DNA of 11,792 nucleotides from an uncultured Bacteroides sp. (GTDB taxonomy: Bacteria > Bacteroidota > Bacteroidia > Bacteroidales > Bacteroidaceae). Shown piece after piece: positions 1-7,483 of this stretch. Position numbers and translations under genes: made by a program. The stretch covers positions 1 to 11,792 of the forward strand of contig USPQ01000088.1 of assembly GCA_900556625.1 (NCBI GenBank). The letters run 5' to 3'. Within the stretch, counting starts at the first letter, position 1. Every line of letters begins with the position of its first letter. The notes under the pieces are model-generated. The model did not search any database. It saw only the letters and a list, made by a program, of their open reading frames with translations, and had not been told where the DNA came from.

Positions 1-50
1 CGTCACGCCGATGGTACTGCGTAACAGTGGGAGAGTAGGTAGCCGCCGTT
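1..50 (+). rRNA. rrf: 5S ribosomal RNA, 3' end (partial)
   Basis: The first 50 bases carry the conserved 3' part of bacterial 5S rRNA in sense orientation. The GCCGATGGTACTG stretch is followed by GGGAGAGTAGGT and a closing GCCGCC arm that would pair with the missing 5' end. A full 5S is about 110 nt, so roughly 60 nt lie left of the window. The exact 3' end is uncertain by a few bases. It implies that a complete rRNA operon, transcribed rightwards, lies upstream. Confidence 0.93.
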
Positions 51-57
51 TTTTAAG

Positions 58-103
58 AAGCCCCTTGATTCAGCAACGAATCAAGGGGCTTTCTGTTTTT
101 TTT
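58..103 (+). terminator. Rho-independent terminator of the rRNA operon
   Basis: The arm at 58-71 pairs without mismatch with 78-91 (14 bp), leaving a six-base loop, AGCAAC. The arm contains CCCC/GGGG. An eight-T run follows at 96-103. The position, directly after 5S, fits the end of the ribosomal operon and insulates the ATPase operon from rRNA transcription. Confidence 0.93.
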
Positions 104-181
104 AGTCTTTGATATATCCGTTTGAGTGTCCCGTTTGTCCGTTTCGGTATTTGTTTGTTTTCATCTCTCTTTTAGATTCAC

Positions 182-189
182 TATATTTG
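182..189 (+). promoter_or_regulatory. Alternative upstream -7 promoter element
   Basis: TATATTTG matches TAnnTTTG exactly. A TTTG at 154-157 could act as the -33 element, but the 24-bp spacer is longer than the usual 19-21. Use of this site would give a leader of about 200 nt before the first ATPase gene. Exact matches to a short AT-rich motif are expected by chance here, so confidence is low. Confidence 0.25.
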
Positions 190-330
190 CTTTCTCGTTT
201 GAGTAATATAAATGTCATTTTGTTATACGAAAAGGGAAAAAATGGAATAAAATTGGTATATAACTGTGATTTTTTTGCAAGGTTACCTTTTTTCTTTCCA
301 TCTTTCTCTTTTTTATCAAATTGATTTTTG

Positions 331-338
331 TAAATTTG
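331..338 (+). promoter_or_regulatory. Candidate -7 promoter element for the ATPase operon
   Basis: TAAATTTG is an exact match to the Bacteroides primary sigma factor -7 consensus TAnnTTTG. It would place transcription initiation near 345 and leave a leader of about 55 nt before the ATG at 399. No good TTTG -33 element lies 19-21 bp upstream; the nearest is a TTTC at 303-306 with a 24-bp spacer. The call therefore rests on one half of the promoter. Confidence 0.45.
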
Positions 339-398
339 GCGAGAATCTAAGAAAGGTACACAATTAATATAGTAATAATACTAAATACTCCTGTTGAT

Positions 399-989
399 AT
401 GGAAAACAAAATTCAAGAGTTGACCGATAAGATTTATCGTGAAGGCGTGGAAAAAGGAAACGAAGAAGCGCAGAGACTTATCGCGAATGCTCAGGAAGAA
501 GCAAAAAAAATTATTGAGGATGCACGCAAAGAGGCAGAATCAATCGTTAATTCCTCTCGTAAATCTGCTGACGAATTGGTGGAAAATACAAAATCAGAGT
601 TAAAACTGTTTGCCGGTCAGGCTGTAAATGCACTCAAATCTGAGGTTGCTACTATGGTAACTGACAAGTTAGTAACTGCTTCTGTGAAGGACTTCGCTCA
701 GGATAAAGATTATCTGAATGCGTTTATCGTTGCATTGGCTTCAAAATGGAGTGTGGATGAACCCATTGTTATTTCCACTGCCGATGCGGAATCACTGAAA
801 AAGTATTTTGCAGCTCACGCAAAAGCATTGTTGGATAAGGGAGTGACTATACAGCAGGTGAACGGTATCAAGACTTTATTCACTGTTTCTCCGGCGGACG
901 GTTCTTATAAAGTGAACTTCGGAGAAGAAGAATTCATGAATTACTTCAAAGCTTTCTTGCGTCCCCAGTTAGTAGAAATGCTATTTTAA
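399..989 (+). CDS. atpE: V/A-type ATPase subunit E (peripheral stalk)
   Basis: A 196-residue protein, about the usual size for bacterial and archaeal subunit E. Residues 1-75 are a long charged alpha-helix (E/K/A/R-rich, with a repeated EEAKKIIEDARKEAESI-like pattern) expected to form the right-handed coiled coil of the stator stalk. Residues from about 80 form the globular head that sits on the A/B hexamer. In known enzymes E pairs with subunit G/H and ties the catalytic head to the membrane subunit I. No G gene lies next to it here. It is the first gene of the operon and is followed after 10 bp by the DUF2764 gene. The ATG has no Shine-Dalgarno site, which is normal in Bacteroides. The symbol follows the V-type naming; it is not the F-type c subunit also called atpE. 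Confidence 0.9.
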   Translation: MENKIQELTDKIYREGVEKGNEEAQRLIANAQEEAKKIIEDARKEAESIVNSSRKSADELVENTKSELKLFAGQAVNALKSEVATMVTDKLVTASVKDFAQDKDYLNAFIVALASKWSVDEPIVISTADAESLKKYFAAHAKALLDKGVTIQQVNGIKTLFTVSPADGSYKVNFGEEEFMNYFKAFLRPQLVEMLF

Positions 990-999
990 AAAAGCGACT

Positions 1000-1842
1000 A
1001 TGAGTAGTAAGTACTATTACTTAGTAGCAGGTTTGCCGGAGCTTTCGCTGGAAGACAGTAAACTGAGCTACACAGTAGCTGATTTTAAAACTGAAATCTA
1101 CAACGGATTGTCTGCTTCAGACCGGAGGTTGATCGACTTGTTTTATCTGAAGTTTGATAATGCTAATGTGTTGAAACTTCTCAAAGATAAAGAAGCGGAA
1201 ATAGACAAACGGGGAAACTACTCTGCCGGAGAACTTATCGAATATATTTCTATTCTAAGGGAAGGCGGAGAAATCAGTCCGAAAGATTTCCCGGCTTATC
1301 TTTCTACATTTATCGTTGATTATTTGAATACACCGGCTGAAAGTACGGTATTGCAGGAAGATTATTTGGCTGCATTGTATTACGAATATGCTATGAGATG
1401 TGGAAATAAATTTGTTTCCGCCTGGTTTGAATTCAACCTCAACATCAATAATATTCTTGTTGCATTTACCTGTCGTAAATTCAAGTGGGATATTGCCTCC
1501 AATATTGTAGGAAACACGGAGGTATGCGAGGCATTACGTACATCGAGCGCCCGTGATTTCGGACTGTCCGGTGAGGTGGATGTTTTTGAGTCGTTGGTGA
1601 AAATCAGTGAGATTACAGAATTGGTGGAACGTGAGAAGAAGCTCGACACTTTGCGGTGGAACTGGATGGAAGATGCTACCTTCTTCGATTATTTCACCAT
1701 TGAACGTATTTTCGCTTTCTTGTTAAAGCTGGAAATGATTGAACGGTGGATTTCATTGGATAAGGAAAGAGGAAATCAATTGTTCAGGAGTATCATCGAA
1801 TCACTAAAGAACGAAGTGCAGATTCCTGCAGAATTCAGATAA
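1000..1842 (+). CDS. DUF2764 protein, candidate C/d-like ATPase subunit
   Basis: A 280-residue soluble protein opening with MSSKYYYLVAGLPELSLED, which I recognise as the DUF2764 family found in V-type ATPase operons of Bacteroidetes, Chlamydia and spirochaetes. It has no signal peptide or membrane segment and is probably mostly helical. Its place between E and A is where other V/A-ATPase operons carry subunit C (eukaryotic d), the funnel that joins shaft D to the K ring. Stretches such as NINNILVAFTCRKFKWD (about residue 150) and the C-terminal FAFLLKLEMIERWISLDKE recall the helical repeats of subunit C, but only loosely. The C-like role is inferred from context. The gene ends in tandem stops (TAATAA) 17 bp before the subunit A gene. 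Family membership is fairly sure; function is not. Confidence 0.8.
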   Translation: MSSKYYYLVAGLPELSLEDSKLSYTVADFKTEIYNGLSASDRRLIDLFYLKFDNANVLKLLKDKEAEIDKRGNYSAGELIEYISILREGGEISPKDFPAYLSTFIVDYLNTPAESTVLQEDYLAALYYEYAMRCGNKFVSAWFEFNLNINNILVAFTCRKFKWDIASNIVGNTEVCEALRTSSARDFGLSGEVDVFESLVKISEITELVEREKKLDTLRWNWMEDATFFDYFTIERIFAFLLKLEMIERWISLDKERGNQLFRSIIESLKNEVQIPAEFR

Positions 1843-1859
1843 TAAATTATTAAAAATAT

Positions 1860-3620
1860 ATGGCAACAAAAGGAACTGTTAGTGGCGTTATTGCCAACAT
1901 GGTGACCCTCGTCGTTGACGGACCGGTAGCTCAGAATGAGATTTGTTATATCTCGACCGGCGGCGATAAGTTGATGGCGGAGGTGATTAAGGTTGTAGGT
2001 TCACATGTATATGTCCAGGTGTTTGAAAGTACACGTGGACTGAAGGTGGGTGCTGAAGCCGAATTTACAGGACACATGCTCGAAGTGACGTTAGGTCCGG
2101 GTATGTTATCGAAAAACTACGACGGTCTGCAAAATGACCTTGACAAAATGGATGGCGTTTTCCTGAAAAGAGGACAATATACATATCCATTGGATAAAGA
2201 GCGTGTATGGCACTTCGTACCGTTGGTAAATGCAGGTGATAAAGTGCAGGCTTCCGCATGGCTGGGGCAGGTGGACGAGAACTTTCAGCCGTTGAAGATG
2301 ATGGCTCCGTTCACGATGAAAGGAACGGCTACCGTGAAAACAATCATGCCGGAAGGTGATTATAAGATAGAAGATACGATTGCAGTCTTGACAGATGAGG
2401 AAGGAAACGATATTCCTGTTACTATGATTCAGAGATGGTCGGTGAAACGTGCCATGACGAACTATAAGGAAAAGCCGCGTCCTTTCAAATTGTTGGAGAC
2501 GGGGGTACGTGTAATCGATACATTGAATCCGATTGTGGAAGGTGGTACCGGCTTTATTCCCGGACCCTTCGGTACAGGTAAGACCGTACTTCAGCATGCC
2601 ATTTCCAAACAGGCGGAAGCGGATATCGTAATTATTGCAGCTTGTGGTGAACGTGCCAATGAGGTGGTGGAAATCTTTACGGAGTTCCCGGAACTGGTTG
2701 ACCCGCATACCGGACGTAAGTTGATGGAACGTACCATTATCATAGCTAATACTTCCAATATGCCGGTGGCTGCCCGCGAGGCTTCCGTATATACAGCAAT
2801 GACACTGGCGGAATATTATCGTTCAATGGGACTGAAGGTTCTGTTGATGGCTGACTCAACTTCCCGTTGGGCGCAGGCTCTGCGTGAGATGTCCAACCGT
2901 ATGGAGGAGTTGCCTGGTCCGGATGCTTTCCCGATGGATATTTCGGCTATCATCTCCAACTTCTACGGTCGTGCGGGATATGTGAAACTGAACAATGACG
3001 AAACAGGTTCGATTACTTTCATCGGTACGGTATCTCCTGCCGGTGGTAACTTGAAAGAGCCTGTGACTGAAAATACGAAGAAAGTAGCACGTTGTTTCTA
3101 TGCTTTGGAACAGGACCGTGCCGATAAGAAACGTTATCCGGCTGTGAATCCGATCGATTCTTATTCTAAATATATCGAATATCCGGAATTTGAAGCATAC
3201 ATCAAAGAGCACATCAACGGTGCATGGATTGGTAAGGTCAATGAACTGAAAACACGTTTGCAGCGTGGTAAAGAGATTGCCGAGCAGATCAATATTCTTG
3301 GTGACGATGGTGTACCGGTAGAATATCACGTTATTTTCTGGAAATCGGAATTGATCGACTTTGTTATTCTGCAGCAGGATGCATTCGACGAAATTGATGC
3401 GGTAACTCCGATGGAACGTCAGGAAGATATTCTGAACATGGTAATTGACATTTGTCATACGGAGTTTGAATTTGATAACTTCAACGAAGTAATGGATTAC
3501 TTCAAGAAGATGATTAATATCTGTAAGCAGATGAACTATTCTAAGTTCAAGTCTGAGCAGTATGAAGGATTCCGGCAACAACTGAAAGAACTGATTGCCG
3601 AAAGAAGTATCAATTCATAA
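1860..3620 (+). CDS. atpA: V/A-type ATPase catalytic subunit A
   Basis: A 586-residue protein, the typical length for subunit A, which hydrolyses or makes ATP in the A3B3 head (EC 7.1.2.2 for the H+ form). The N-terminal beta-barrel is followed by the A-specific non-homologous insert (roughly residues 110-200). The Walker A loop is GPFGTGKT at 235-242 with K241. CGERANE at 262-268 supplies the catalytic glutamate E264. The run IIIANTSNMPVAAREASVYT and the Walker B-like LLMADSTSRWAQALRE are strongly diagnostic. All catalytic residues expected in the family are present, so the enzyme should be active. The gene lies 17 bp after the DUF2764 gene and 30 bp before subunit B. Its first 13 bases are identical to those of subunit B (both proteins start MATK). 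Confidence 0.98.
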   Translation: MATKGTVSGVIANMVTLVVDGPVAQNEICYISTGGDKLMAEVIKVVGSHVYVQVFESTRGLKVGAEAEFTGHMLEVTLGPGMLSKNYDGLQNDLDKMDGVFLKRGQYTYPLDKERVWHFVPLVNAGDKVQASAWLGQVDENFQPLKMMAPFTMKGTATVKTIMPEGDYKIEDTIAVLTDEEGNDIPVTMIQRWSVKRAMTNYKEKPRPFKLLETGVRVIDTLNPIVEGGTGFIPGPFGTGKTVLQHAISKQAEADIVIIAACGERANEVVEIFTEFPELVDPHTGRKLMERTIIIANTSNMPVAAREASVYTAMTLAEYYRSMGLKVLLMADSTSRWAQALREMSNRMEELPGPDAFPMDISAIISNFYGRAGYVKLNNDETGSITFIGTVSPAGGNLKEPVTENTKKVARCFYALEQDRADKKRYPAVNPIDSYSKYIEYPEFEAYIKEHINGAWIGKVNELKTRLQRGKEIAEQINILGDDGVPVEYHVIFWKSELIDFVILQQDAFDEIDAVTPMERQEDILNMVIDICHTEFEFDNFNEVMDYFKKMINICKQMNYSKFKSEQYEGFRQQLKELIAERSINS

Positions 3621-3650
3621 TCTTAAATTTATAATTTTTAATTATCAAAG

Positions 3651-4976
3651 ATGGCAACAAAAGCTTTTCAAAAGATATATACCAAGATTACTCAGATTAC
3701 CAAAGCTACCTGTTCGCTGAAAGCGACGGGAGTAGGGTATGACGAGCTTGCCACTGTGGATGGTAAACTGGCGCAGGTGGTTAAGATTGCCGGTGACGAT
3801 GTCACTTTGCAGGTATTTGAGGGTACGGAAGGTATTCCGACCAATGCCGAAGTAGTGTTTCTCGGAAAATCACCGACATTGAAAGTAAGTGAGCAGTTGG
3901 CAGGACGTTTCTTCAATGCTTTCGGTGATCCGATCGACGGAGGACCGGAAATTGAAGGCCAGGAAGTGGAGATTGGCGGACCTTCTGTGAATCCGGTTCG
4001 ACGTAAACAGCCGTCGGAACTGATTGCAACAGGTATTGCCGGTATCGATTTGAACAATACGTTGGTGTCCGGTCAGAAGATTCCGTTCTTCGCCGACCCG
4101 GACCAGCCTTTCAACCAGGTTATGGCAAACGTGGCGTTGCGTGCCGAAACGGATAAGATTATTCTCGGCGGTATGGGTATGACGAATGATGACTACCTGT
4201 ACTTTAAGAATGTGTTCTCTAATGCCGGTGCGCTCGATCGTATCGTGAGTTTTATGAATACGACCGAGAATCCTCCGGTGGAACGTCTGTTGATTCCGGA
4301 TATGGCATTGACTGCAGCCGAGTATTTCGCTGTAAACAATAATGAGAAAGTCTTGGTACTGTTGACGGATATGACCAGTTACGCCGATGCGTTGGCTATC
4401 GTATCCAACCGTATGGATCAGATTCCTTCGAAAGACTCTATGCCGGGTTCGCTTTATTCGGATTTGGCAAAGATTTACGAAAAAGCGGTGCAGTTCCCTT
4501 CCGGTGGTTCAATTACTATTATCGCAGTGACTACGTTGTCCGGTGGAGATATTACACACGCTGTACCTGATAATACGGGTTACATCACCGAAGGTCAGTT
4601 GTTCTTGCGTCGTGACAGTGATATCGGTAAGGTTATTGTTGACCCGTTCCGTTCATTGTCTCGTTTGAAACAGTTGGTTACCGGAAAAAAGACGCGTAAA
4701 GACCATCCACAGGTGATGAATGCCGCTGTACGTCTGTATGCCGACGCTGCTAACGCCAAGACAAAGATGGAAAACGGTTTCGACTTGACGAACTACGACG
4801 AGCGTACGCTGGCTTTTGCAAAAGATTATTCCAATCAGTTGTTGGCTATCGATGTCAATCTGGATACTACTGAAATGCTGGATGTGGCTTGGGGCTTGTT
4901 CGGCAAGTACTTCCGTCCGGAAGAAGTAAATATCAAGAAAGACTTGGTGGATCAATACTGGCCAAAAGGCGAATAA
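3651..4976 (+). CDS. atpB: V/A-type ATPase non-catalytic subunit B
   Basis: A 441-residue protein, slightly shorter than the usual 455-465. B alternates with A in the head, lends an arginine to the A active site and binds stalk subunits. The signature DITHAVPDNTGYITEGQ is at 300-316 (canonical DITHPIPDLTGYITEGQ). RSLSRLKQL follows, with R338 at the position of the arginine finger (R350 in E. hirae B, from memory). The degenerate P-loop, usually FSGSGLPHNE, reads FADPDQPFNQ at 147-156. There is thus no lysine-bearing P-loop, as expected for B, and the loop has diverged further than most. The gene ends in three consecutive in-frame TAA codons (4974-4982). A 30-bp and a 43-bp AT-rich spacer flank it. 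F-type beta is excluded by the absence of a GGAGVGKT loop. Confidence 0.97.
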   Translation: MATKAFQKIYTKITQITKATCSLKATGVGYDELATVDGKLAQVVKIAGDDVTLQVFEGTEGIPTNAEVVFLGKSPTLKVSEQLAGRFFNAFGDPIDGGPEIEGQEVEIGGPSVNPVRRKQPSELIATGIAGIDLNNTLVSGQKIPFFADPDQPFNQVMANVALRAETDKIILGGMGMTNDDYLYFKNVFSNAGALDRIVSFMNTTENPPVERLLIPDMALTAAEYFAVNNNEKVLVLLTDMTSYADALAIVSNRMDQIPSKDSMPGSLYSDLAKIYEKAVQFPSGGSITIIAVTTLSGGDITHAVPDNTGYITEGQLFLRRDSDIGKVIVDPFRSLSRLKQLVTGKKTRKDHPQVMNAAVRLYADAANAKTKMENGFDLTNYDERTLAFAKDYSNQLLAIDVNLDTTEMLDVAWGLFGKYFRPEEVNIKKDLVDQYWPKGE

Positions 4977-5019
4977 TAATAAACTTGTAATTAATAATTT
5001 ATAATTAGTAATTGACAAC

Positions 5020-5625
5020 GTGGCTATAAAGTTTCAATATAACAAGACCTCTCTTCAGCAGCTCGAAAAGCAACTGAAAGTGCGGGTGCGCACGCTTCCT
5101 ATCATCAAGAATAAGGAAAGCGCCCTCCGCATGGAAGTGAAACGCTGTAAAACGGAAGCTGCCGATCTGGAGGATAGGCTCGAAGAACAGATTCAAGCCT
5201 ATGAAGCCATGTTCGCCCTTTGGAATGAGTTTGATGCTTCATTAATAAAGGTGAATGATGTTCATCTTGGCGTGAAGAAAATTGCGGGTGTGCGCGTGCC
5301 GTTGCTCGAAAATGTAGAGTTCGAGATACGTCCGTACAGTATGTTTAACGCTCCCAAATGGTATGCCGACGGTATACACTTGTTGGAAGAGCTTGCACAT
5401 ACGGCCATTGAACGTGAATTTATGCTCGCCAAGCTGAATTTGTTAGAACATGCAAGGAAAAAGACCACTCAGAAAGTGAATCTTTTTGAGAAGGTACAGA
5501 TACCGGGCTATCAGGATGCATTGCGAAAGATCAAGCGATTTATGGAAGATGAAGAGAATCTGTCGAAGTCTTCGCAAAAGATCATGAAGTCCCATCAGGA
5601 AAAAAGGAAGGAGGTAGAGGCATGA
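5020..5625 (+). CDS. atpD: V/A-type ATPase subunit D (central rotor shaft), GTG start
   Basis: A 201-residue protein of the usual size for subunit D, the long antiparallel coiled coil that turns inside the A3B3 head and drives the membrane ring. The N-terminal helix (MAIKFQYNKTSLQQLEKQLKVR) and the C-terminal helix (from about residue 120, LLEELAHTAIEREF...) give the two coiled-coil arms, with a short folded region between them. The start is GTG at 5020: it gives the conserved MAIKFQYNKT N-terminus, whereas the first downstream ATG (5131) would delete 37 residues of the shaft. The stop overlaps the next gene as ATGA (5622-5625), so D and I are probably translationally coupled. The partner rotor subunit F is not encoded in the window. 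Confidence 0.94.
   Translation: MAIKFQYNKTSLQQLEKQLKVRVRTLPIIKNKESALRMEVKRCKTEAADLEDRLEEQIQAYEAMFALWNEFDASLIKVNDVHLGVKKIAGVRVPLLENVEFEIRPYSMFNAPKWYADGIHLLEELAHTAIEREFMLAKLNLLEHARKKTTQKVNLFEKVQIPGYQDALRKIKRFMEDEENLSKSSQKIMKSHQEKRKEVEA
5608..5615 (+). promoter_or_regulatory. Strong Shine-Dalgarno site for atpI inside atpD
   Basis: AAGGAGGT, a full anti-16S match, sits six bases before the ATG of atpI and within the last codons of atpD. Most genes in this window have only AT-rich leaders, so this site stands out. With the ATGA overlap it points to translational coupling or reinitiation at the D/I junction. Confidence 0.75.
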
Positions 5626-7439
5626 TTACGAAAATGAAGAAACTCACATTCCTGGTTTATCACAAGGAGTACGAAGATTTTCTGAACAGTCTGCGTGAAC
5701 TTGGTGTAGTCCACATTGTGGAAAAACAGCAAGGGGTTGCCGATAACACGGAACTGCAGGAGAATATCCGTCTTTCCAACCGCCTGGCAGCTACAATGAA
5801 GTTGCTCCAGAATCAGAAGCATGAGAAGAATGCCGTGATTGCAACGGAAGGTGGAACAGCCGGACGCGGGATGCAAGTGTTGGATGAAGTGGATACTTTG
5901 CAAACGGAACACGGGAAGTTGTCTCAACAGCTACAAAGCTATGCGAAAGAAAAAGAAGCGTTGGAAGCGTGGGGAAACTTTGAGCCGACAGATATTCAGA
6001 AATTGAAAGATGCTGGTTATGTGATCGGTTTTTATAGCTGCTCGGAAGGAAACTACAAAGAAGAGTGGGAGACGGAATACAATGCGATGATTGTGAACCG
6101 TATTTCTTCCAAAGTATTCTTTGTCACGGTAACGAAAGCCGGACAGGAGGTGGACTTGGATGTGGAGCAGGCAAAACTTCCAGCATACTCTTTGGCACGC
6201 CTTGAAACGATGTATGATACGACGGAACAGGCGATCGAAGAGAATGAGAAGAAGCTCGTTGCATTGTCTGAGACGGAAATTCCTTCTTTGAAGGCTGCCT
6301 TGAAAGAATTGCAGGGACAGATTGAATTCTCTAAAGTCGTGCTGAGTTCCGAACAGGCCGCCGGTGATAAACTGATGTTGATTGAAGGATGGGCTCCTGC
6401 ATTCAGTCAAGTGGAAATCGAGGCTTACCTGAATGACGCACATGTGTATTATGAAATTACTGATCCGGTTCCGGGCGATAATGTTCCTATCCGATTGAAC
6501 AACAAAGGATTCTTTGCCTGGTTTGAACCGATTTGTAAATTGTATATGCTTCCGAAATATAATGAGCTGGACTTGACACCGTTCTTTGCTCCGTTCTTTA
6601 TGATTTTCTTTGGACTTTGTCTAGGAGATTCGGGATATGGTTTATTTCTGTTCTTGGGAGCTACGGCATATCGGTTGATAGCGAAGAAACTGACTCCGTC
6701 TACAAAATCAATCTTGTCATTGATACAAGTATTGGCTGTTTCGACCTTCTTCTGCGGTTTGCTGACGGGTACGTTCTTCGGAGCGAATATTTACGATCTG
6801 GACTGGCCTATCGTTCAACGTTTGAAACACGCTGTTCTGATGGATAACAATGATATGTTCCAGTTGTCGTTGATTTTGGGTGCTGTCCAGATTTTGTTCG
6901 GCATGGTGCTGAAAGCGGTAAATCAGACGATTCAGTTTGGCTTCAAATATGCGGTGGCGACAATAGGATGGATTATTTTGTTGGTTTCGATGGCTGTTTC
7001 GGCTCTGTTACCGGAAGTAATGCCGATGGGAGGCACAGTGCACCTTATCATTCTGGGAATTTCGGCTGCTATGATCTTCCTTTACAACAGTCCGGGAAAG
7101 AACATTTTCCTGAATATCGGACTGGGGTTGTGGGATTCGTACAATATGGCTACCGGTTTGTTGGGTGATGTCCTGTCATACGTCCGTCTGTTTGCTCTCG
7201 GACTTTCCGGAGGTATTCTGGCAGGAGTGTTCAACAGTCTGGCAGTAGGTATGAGTCCGGATAATGTAATAGCAGGTCCTATCGTGATGGTACTGATATT
7301 CGTTATCGGTCATGCCATCAATATCTTTATGAATGTACTCGGTGCAATGGTTCACCCGATGCGTCTGACGTTTGTCGAGTTTTTCAAGAATTCCGGATAC
7401 GAAGGAGGCGGTAAAGAGTACAAACCTTTTAAAAATTAA
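5622..7439 (+). CDS. atpI: V/A-type ATPase subunit I (membrane subunit a, ion channel stator)
   Basis: A 605-residue membrane protein, close to the 600-660 of bacterial and archaeal subunit I (eukaryotic a). Residues 1 to about 310 are a cytoplasmic arm with coiled-coil stretches near 60-110 and 205-245, which docks on the stator stalk. From about 320 to 580 there are seven to eight hydrophobic helices. Diagnostic runs are GLCLGDSGYG (G335-G340), LSYVRLFALGLSG with R522 as the essential channel arginine facing the K ring, and GHAINIFMNVLGAMVHPMRLTFVEFF near the end. Ions pass between this subunit and the ring. It begins in an ATGA overlap with atpD behind a strong Shine-Dalgarno site and is followed after 44 AT-rich bases by atpK. 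All landmark residues of the family are present. Confidence 0.96.
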   Translation: MITKMKKLTFLVYHKEYEDFLNSLRELGVVHIVEKQQGVADNTELQENIRLSNRLAATMKLLQNQKHEKNAVIATEGGTAGRGMQVLDEVDTLQTEHGKLSQQLQSYAKEKEALEAWGNFEPTDIQKLKDAGYVIGFYSCSEGNYKEEWETEYNAMIVNRISSKVFFVTVTKAGQEVDLDVEQAKLPAYSLARLETMYDTTEQAIEENEKKLVALSETEIPSLKAALKELQGQIEFSKVVLSSEQAAGDKLMLIEGWAPAFSQVEIEAYLNDAHVYYEITDPVPGDNVPIRLNNKGFFAWFEPICKLYMLPKYNELDLTPFFAPFFMIFFGLCLGDSGYGLFLFLGATAYRLIAKKLTPSTKSILSLIQVLAVSTFFCGLLTGTFFGANIYDLDWPIVQRLKHAVLMDNNDMFQLSLILGAVQILFGMVLKAVNQTIQFGFKYAVATIGWIILLVSMAVSALLPEVMPMGGTVHLIILGISAAMIFLYNSPGKNIFLNIGLGLWDSYNMATGLLGDVLSYVRLFALGLSGGILAGVFNSLAVGMSPDNVIAGPIVMVLIFVIGHAINIFMNVLGAMVHPMRLTFVEFFKNSGYEGGGKEYKPFKN

Positions 7440-7483
7440 AAATTAATATTTTAAGAATTAAACAATAAAAATAGAATAAGATT

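Larger units (their letters stand above)
104..398. other. AT-rich intergenic leader region between rRNA operon and ATPase operon
   Basis: About 295 bases without a convincing gene. The sequence is T-rich with many TTTG and TTTC runs. It holds two matches to the Bacteroides -7 element, TAnnTTTG, at 182-189 and 331-338. An open frame over 109-324 starts with TTG, is low in complexity and resembles no family I know. No tRNA or clear structured RNA was seen. A 5-bp inverted repeat at 370-383 is too small to mean much. Confidence 0.7.

Noticed and set aside
109..324. Open frame of 71 codons between the rRNA operon and atpE
   Set aside because: It starts with TTG, is rich in F, L and S from T-rich DNA, resembles no known family, and overlaps the likely promoter region.
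370..383. Small inverted repeat TAGTA-ATAA-TACTA in the atpE leader
   Set aside because: Only 5 bp and AT-only apart from one G-C pair, expected by chance in such sequence; no T-run or family resemblance.
2106..2708. Antisense open frame of 200 codons inside atpA
   Set aside because: It lies wholly within a strongly conserved gene, and its product is a composition shadow rich in H, R and F with no recognisable motif.
2856..3581. Antisense open frame of 241 codons inside atpA
   Set aside because: Opposite-strand shadow of conserved codons; no domain, no plausible leader, and no independent neighbours on that strand.
6617..7168. Two short + strand frames inside atpI (6617-6847 and 6968-7168)
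   Set aside because: They are in another frame of a fully conserved membrane protein gene; there is no sign of a frameshift in atpI itself.
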